Shown here piece after piece: positions 60,639 to 64,000 of a stretch of DNA of 64,000 nt. The stretch's first letter is position 1. Each line of letters opens with the position of its first letter. A program made the position numbers and the translations under genes. This DNA comes from Acidimicrobiales bacterium. GTDB taxonomy: Bacteria; Actinomycetota; Acidimicrobiia; Acidimicrobiales; DATDAH01. The stretch is from positions 1-64,000 of the forward strand of contig JAEUJM010000033.1 in assembly GCA_016794585.1 (NCBI GenBank). Reading direction: 5' to 3'. The notes beneath the pieces are model-generated. The model was not told the origin of the DNA. It worked only from the letters and a program-made list of their open reading frames with translations, and did not search any database.

Positions 60639-62281
60639 GGCCTCGTTCGGGCCTGGTCCCCACGTCGGTCGTCGCCGCCGTCGCGTCGTTGCTCGTGGCG
60701 GCGACCCTTGCGGCCTGTTCCGGCTCGGGCTCGGAGGGAGGCACCGAGGAGGGCGGCGCCGATCGGCCCAACATCGTGTTCATCGTCGCCGACGACATGG
60801 CCGTGTCCGACCTCGTGGCCATGCCCGAGCTCCAGCGCTGGATGGGCGAGGAGGGGACGGCGTTCGAGCGGTTCTACGTCAGCGTGTCGCTCTGCTGCCC
60901 GTCGCGCACGACGATGCTGCGGGGCCAGTACGCCCACAACACCGGCGTCGAGAGCAACGAGGGGACCAACGGCGGCTTCCCCGTGGTCTACGAGCGCGAC
61001 CTCGAGACCTCGACCATCGCCACCTGGCTCGAGGCCGAGGGCTACCGCACCGGCCTGTTCGGCAAGTACCTGAACCTCTACCCGAACGGGGTGTCGCCGA
61101 GCTACGTGCCGCCGGGGTGGGGGACGTGGTTCAGCCCGGTGGGGACCTCCGAGGCCGGGTTCGACTACCTCGTGAACGACGACGGGCGACTGGTCGCCTT
61201 CGGTGACGAGCCCGAGGACTACGCACCCGCGGTCTACGTCGACCGGGTGGCGGCGCTGGCCGAGCAGGCCGAAGCGGCCGACGAACCCTTCTTCGCTTGG
61301 CTGGCGGTCGACGCCCCCCACGAGCCGGCCGCCCCCGCGCCCCAGGACGTGGGCGCTCACGACGACGAGGTCGCACCGCGGGGCGAGGCCTTCGATCGCG
61401 TGGACCCGTCGGCGCCGGCGTGGGTGCGCGACCTCCCGCCCCTCACCGAGGCGCAGCTCGAGGAGATCGACGACCGCCACCGGGACCGCCTCGCGTCGCT
61501 GCGATCGCTGGACCGCGAGCTGGCCCGCCTCGCCGACCTGCTCGACGAGCGCGGCCAGCTCGACGACACGTACGTGGTCTTCACCTCCGACAACGGGTTC
61601 CACCTCGGCCAGCACCGGCTGAAGGCGGGCAAGCAGTCCGCCTACGAAGAGGACGTGCGGGTGCCGTTCCTGGTCCGGGGCCCCGGGGTGGCGCAGGGCG
61701 CGGTCTCGGAAGCGCTCGTGGCCAACGTCGACGTCGCGCCGACGTTCGCCGCGCTCGCCGGTGCGGAGGCGCCGGACTTCGTGGACGGCCGCTCGCTGGT
61801 CGGACTCTGGCACGGCGACGCCGAAGCCGACGCCGGATCGGGCCGGACGGCCGTGCTGCTCGAGCACTGGCCGCCGGTCGGCCAGGACTTCAGCGAGTTC
61901 CTCGCCCAGGAAGCGAGCAGCTCGGTCGGGACGCCCGCCGCGGCGGCTGCCCCTGGCTCGACCGGGGGGAGCGAGGGAAGCAGCGAGGGAAGCAACGAGA
62001 GCGAGGGGGGCGGCGGCGACGGGAACGGTGACGCGCCCGTCCGGCGCGAGGGCCCGGCACCGTACGAGTACGTGGGCGTGCGCACCGATCGCTACACCTA
62101 CGTCGAGTACGTCACGGGCGAGATCGAGCTCTACGACAACGTCACCGACCCTGCCCAGATCCGCAACATCGCCGCCTCCGCCGACCCGGCGCTCCTCGAG
62201 CGCCTGGCTGCACTGGTGGACGAGCTCGAGGGCTGCGCCGGCGAGTCCTGCCGGTCGGCCGAGGCGGTGGAGATCCCGTGA
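60635..62281 (+). CDS. Sulfatase (formylglycine-dependent), lipoprotein
   Basis: 548 aa from GTG 60635, overlapping the previous stop. Lipobox LAAC (C28). The calcium-binding motif is NIVFIVADDM, and the sulfatase signature is CCPSRTTMLRGQ; C87 (CxPSR) is converted to formylglycine by an FGE. TSDNGFHLGQHRL completes the metal site. A Ser/Gly/Glu-rich insert (about 430-475) precedes the last strand. It hydrolyses a sulfate ester, probably of a sugar or lipid, outside the cell. No FGE is seen here. Confidence 0.9.
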   Translation: MRPRSGLVPTSVVAAVASLLVAATLAACSGSGSEGGTEEGGADRPNIVFIVADDMAVSDLVAMPELQRWMGEEGTAFERFYVSVSLCCPSRTTMLRGQYAHNTGVESNEGTNGGFPVVYERDLETSTIATWLEAEGYRTGLFGKYLNLYPNGVSPSYVPPGWGTWFSPVGTSEAGFDYLVNDDGRLVAFGDEPEDYAPAVYVDRVAALAEQAEAADEPFFAWLAVDAPHEPAAPAPQDVGAHDDEVAPRGEAFDRVDPSAPAWVRDLPPLTEAQLEEIDDRHRDRLASLRSLDRELARLADLLDERGQLDDTYVVFTSDNGFHLGQHRLKAGKQSAYEEDVRVPFLVRGPGVAQGAVSEALVANVDVAPTFAALAGAEAPDFVDGRSLVGLWHGDAEADAGSGRTAVLLEHWPPVGQDFSEFLAQEASSSVGTPAAAAAPGSTGGSEGSSEGSNESEGGGGDGNGDAPVRREGPAPYEYVGVRTDRYTYVEYVTGEIELYDNVTDPAQIRNIAASADPALLERLAALVDELEGCAGESCRSAEAVEIP

Positions 62282-64000
62282 GACGTCCCGGGTCCTTCGC
62301 CGTCGCGCTCGCCATCGCGGCCGCGGGCCTGGTCACAGCGGTGGCCGCGGTCGTCGGGGTGGCGGCGGCGGACGCGGATGGCGCCGGGTCGCCGGAGGTG
62401 GCCTCCTCGCCGCTCGATCTGCCGGCGCCGGGGGACGGCCCGCTCGCGGTGGTGGGCACCGTCGAGGTGGCCGCCGGGCCGGCGGCCACGGTCGAGGCCT
62501 TCGGCGCGGCGTGGGTCGCCCACCCCGATGCCGGTGCGGTGACCCGGCTCACCCGTGACGAGCAGCGCCGCGTCGACCTCGGCGGGGGCCCCACCGCGTT
62601 CGCCGTCGCCGAGGACGCCGTGTGGGTCGCCCTCCGCGACGACGACCGGATCGTCCGGCTCGACCCGGAGGACGCCTCGGTGGTCGACGAGGTCGACGTC
62701 GGGGCGGCGCCGGTCGCGTTGCTCGCCGCCGCCGGGTCGATCTGGGTGAGCAACGCCGACGACGGCACCGTGTCGCGCGTCGACGCCGAGAGCGGTGCGC
62801 TCGTCGCCACGGTCGAGGTGGGCCGGACCCCGGGGGCGTTGGCCGCCGCCGGCGACGGGGTCTGGGTGGCGGTGCGGGGCGAGGGCGCCGTGGCCCGCAT
62901 CGACGTGGGCTCGAGCGAGGTCACCTCGGTGGTCGCCGTGGGGGACTCGCCCGAGGACCTCGAGGTGGCCGGCGGAGCGCTCTGGGTGGCGCTGTTCGGC
63001 GACGGGGCGGGCGAGGTCGCCCGGATCGACCTCGGGACCGACGGCGCCGAGGGTGAGGGCGAGGATGTCGGCGGCAGGCGAGCGCCCGAGGTCACCGAGC
63101 GGACCGAGGTCGGCGGCGGCCCCGTCGCGCTGCTCGCCGACGACGGCCGGCTCTACGTCGCCAGCGTGCTGGGTGGCTACGTGTCGCGCCTGGACCCGGT
63201 CACCGGTCTGATCGAGGCCGTCCTGCCCGCCGGGGAACGGCCCGTCGCCCTCGCTGCCGCGGGGGGTGCGGTGTGGGCGGCCGACAGCAGCGGCGGCGTC
63301 GTCGTGCGGGTGGAGCCCGGGGCGACCTGGGGAGCGCCCACCATGGTCGAGGTGGGACGGGGCCCCGCCGCCCTCGTCGGCGCCGACGGCCTGCTCTGGG
63401 TGGCCGACGCCCGAGGTGCGACGGTGGCCGTGGTGGACCCGACGGCGCCGTCCGCATCGACGACGACCGTCGAGGTGGGCGACACCCCGGTCGCCGTGGC
63501 CCGCACCGACGACGCCGTGTGGGTGGCGAACTACGGCGACGACCGGGTCACGCGCCTGAGCGCCGACGGACGTGAGGTGGTGGGCGACACCGAGGTGGGC
63601 CGGGCGCCGGCGGCGCTGGCCGTCGCGGAGGACGCCGTGTGGGTGGCGAACTACGACGACGACGACGTGTACCGCCTCGACGCCGAGACGGGGCAGCCGA
63701 CCGCAGAGGTCAACGTCGGCGACGGCCCCGTGGCCCTCGCCGTCGCCGACGGATCGGTGTGGGTGGCCGACAGCCTGTCGGCCACGGTGACGCGCGTCGA
63801 CGGTGGGTCCGCGACGGTCACGGCCACCGTGGCGGTGGCCGACGGTCCGGTCGCGGTCGCCGGCGGGCCCAGCGGGATCTGGGTGGTCAGCTACAGCGGT
63901 ACCGTCTCGCGCATCGACCCCGTCACCGCCTCCGTGACCGCCACCACCGTCGTGGGTGGCCAGCCCCTCGGCCTCGCCGTCACCGACGACGCCGTGTGGG
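62278..64000 (+). CDS. YVTN-like beta-propeller protein, 3' end beyond window
   Basis: The frame starts at GTG 62278, overlapping the sulfatase stop by 4 nt (GTGA), and stays open to the right edge (at least 574 codons). A signal-anchor (FAVALAIAAAGLVTAVAAVVGV) is followed by at least twelve ~42-residue blades with the pattern GxxPxAL(A)VAxDxVWVAxxxDxxVxRLD. That is more than one propeller, or a superhelical array. It should be exported and probably binds the same extracellular substrate as the sulfatase. No catalytic residues are evident. Confidence 0.85.
   Translation, partial: MRRPGSFAVALAIAAAGLVTAVAAVVGVAAADADGAGSPEVASSPLDLPAPGDGPLAVVGTVEVAAGPAATVEAFGAAWVAHPDAGAVTRLTRDEQRRVDLGGGPTAFAVAEDAVWVALRDDDRIVRLDPEDASVVDEVDVGAAPVALLAAAGSIWVSNADDGTVSRVDAESGALVATVEVGRTPGALAAAGDGVWVAVRGEGAVARIDVGSSEVTSVVAVGDSPEDLEVAGGALWVALFGDGAGEVARIDLGTDGAEGEGEDVGGRRAPEVTERTEVGGGPVALLADDGRLYVASVLGGYVSRLDPVTGLIEAVLPAGERPVALAAAGGAVWAADSSGGVVVRVEPGATWGAPTMVEVGRGPAALVGADGLLWVADARGATVAVVDPTAPSASTTTVEVGDTPVAVARTDDAVWVANYGDDRVTRLSADGREVVGDTEVGRAPAALAVAEDAVWVANYDDDDVYRLDAETGQPTAEVNVGDGPVALAVADGSVWVADSLSATVTRVDGGSATVTATVAVADGPVAVAGGPSGIWVVSYSGTVSRIDPVTASVTATTVVGGQPLGLAVTDDAVW

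Overview
The window is about 72% G+C by eye and comes from a chromosome of Actinomycetota. Its core is the replication-origin neighbourhood of that phylum: tRNA-Ile, DUF3566 gene, gyrA, gyrB and dciA, then recF, dnaN, dnaA, rpmH, rnpA, yidD, yidC, jag, rsmG, parA and parB, then cwlM, trxA, trxB, a sigM-type ECF pair, a kinase, a DUF6049 gene and pcnA. This is the order known from Mycobacterium and Streptomyces. The DUF222/HNH genes, the many GTG starts and the 4-nt GTGA/ATGA gene overlaps also fit. A deep lineage such as Acidimicrobiia is my inference; I could not search a database.

Layout. 0-1.7 kb: end of a DUF222/HNH gene and a secreted protein of three neocarzinostatin-like domains. 1.8-8.4 kb: tRNA-Ile, a DUF3566 membrane protein, a TadE-like/VanY fusion, gyrA, gyrB and dciA, all on the minus strand. 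8.5-13.4 kb: an insert between dciA and recF with an NHL-repeat secreted protein (and a decayed tail), an RCC1-propeller secreted protein and a PlsC acyltransferase. 13.4-17.4 kb: recF, dnaN and dnaA on the minus strand. 17.4-17.9 kb: the dnaA-rpmH gap, the likely oriC. 17.9-23.4 kb: rpmH to parB on the plus strand, with three parS sites just before parA. 23.6-36.3 kb: envelope, redox and signalling genes on the minus strand (pseudo-amidase CwlM, thioredoxin system, MMPL exporter, ECF sigma and anti-sigma, Ser/Thr kinase, DegV, DUF6049). The lipid II flippase MurJ, usual between the kinase and DUF6049 genes, is absent here.

37-44.4 kb: histone-deacetylase-like hydrolase, CCA-adding enzyme, a small sigma/anti-sigma-like pair, a DUF222/HNH gene with an SOS (LexA) box in its promoter, and a zinc alcohol dehydrogenase. 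44.5-57 kb is a stress-response island: SigB/SigF-type sigma factor, RsbW-like and RsbV-like regulators, a membrane SpoIIE phosphatase, a diguanylate cyclase, a GCS2-type ligase, a haem-oxygenase-fold iron enzyme, a FAD-Rieske oxidoreductase and several very small proteins. A GGGTAG motif recurs in front of its transcription units; in five of them it lies exactly 9-10 nt before the start codon. 57-59.7 kb: a thiolase paired with a Cys-less HMG-CoA-synthase-like/DUF35 protein. 59.8-64 kb: a translationally coupled operon of a lipoprotein, a sulfatase lipoprotein and a long beta-propeller protein running off the window.

Items not obvious from a plain ORF scan: the rnpA reading frame has no ATG/GTG/TTG at its proper N-terminus; two short membrane-peptide genes (51 and 28 codons); a beta-propeller gene open to the window end; DnaA-box pairs with an identical 12-base core in the two gaps flanking the rpmH-parB block; and several large palindromes.
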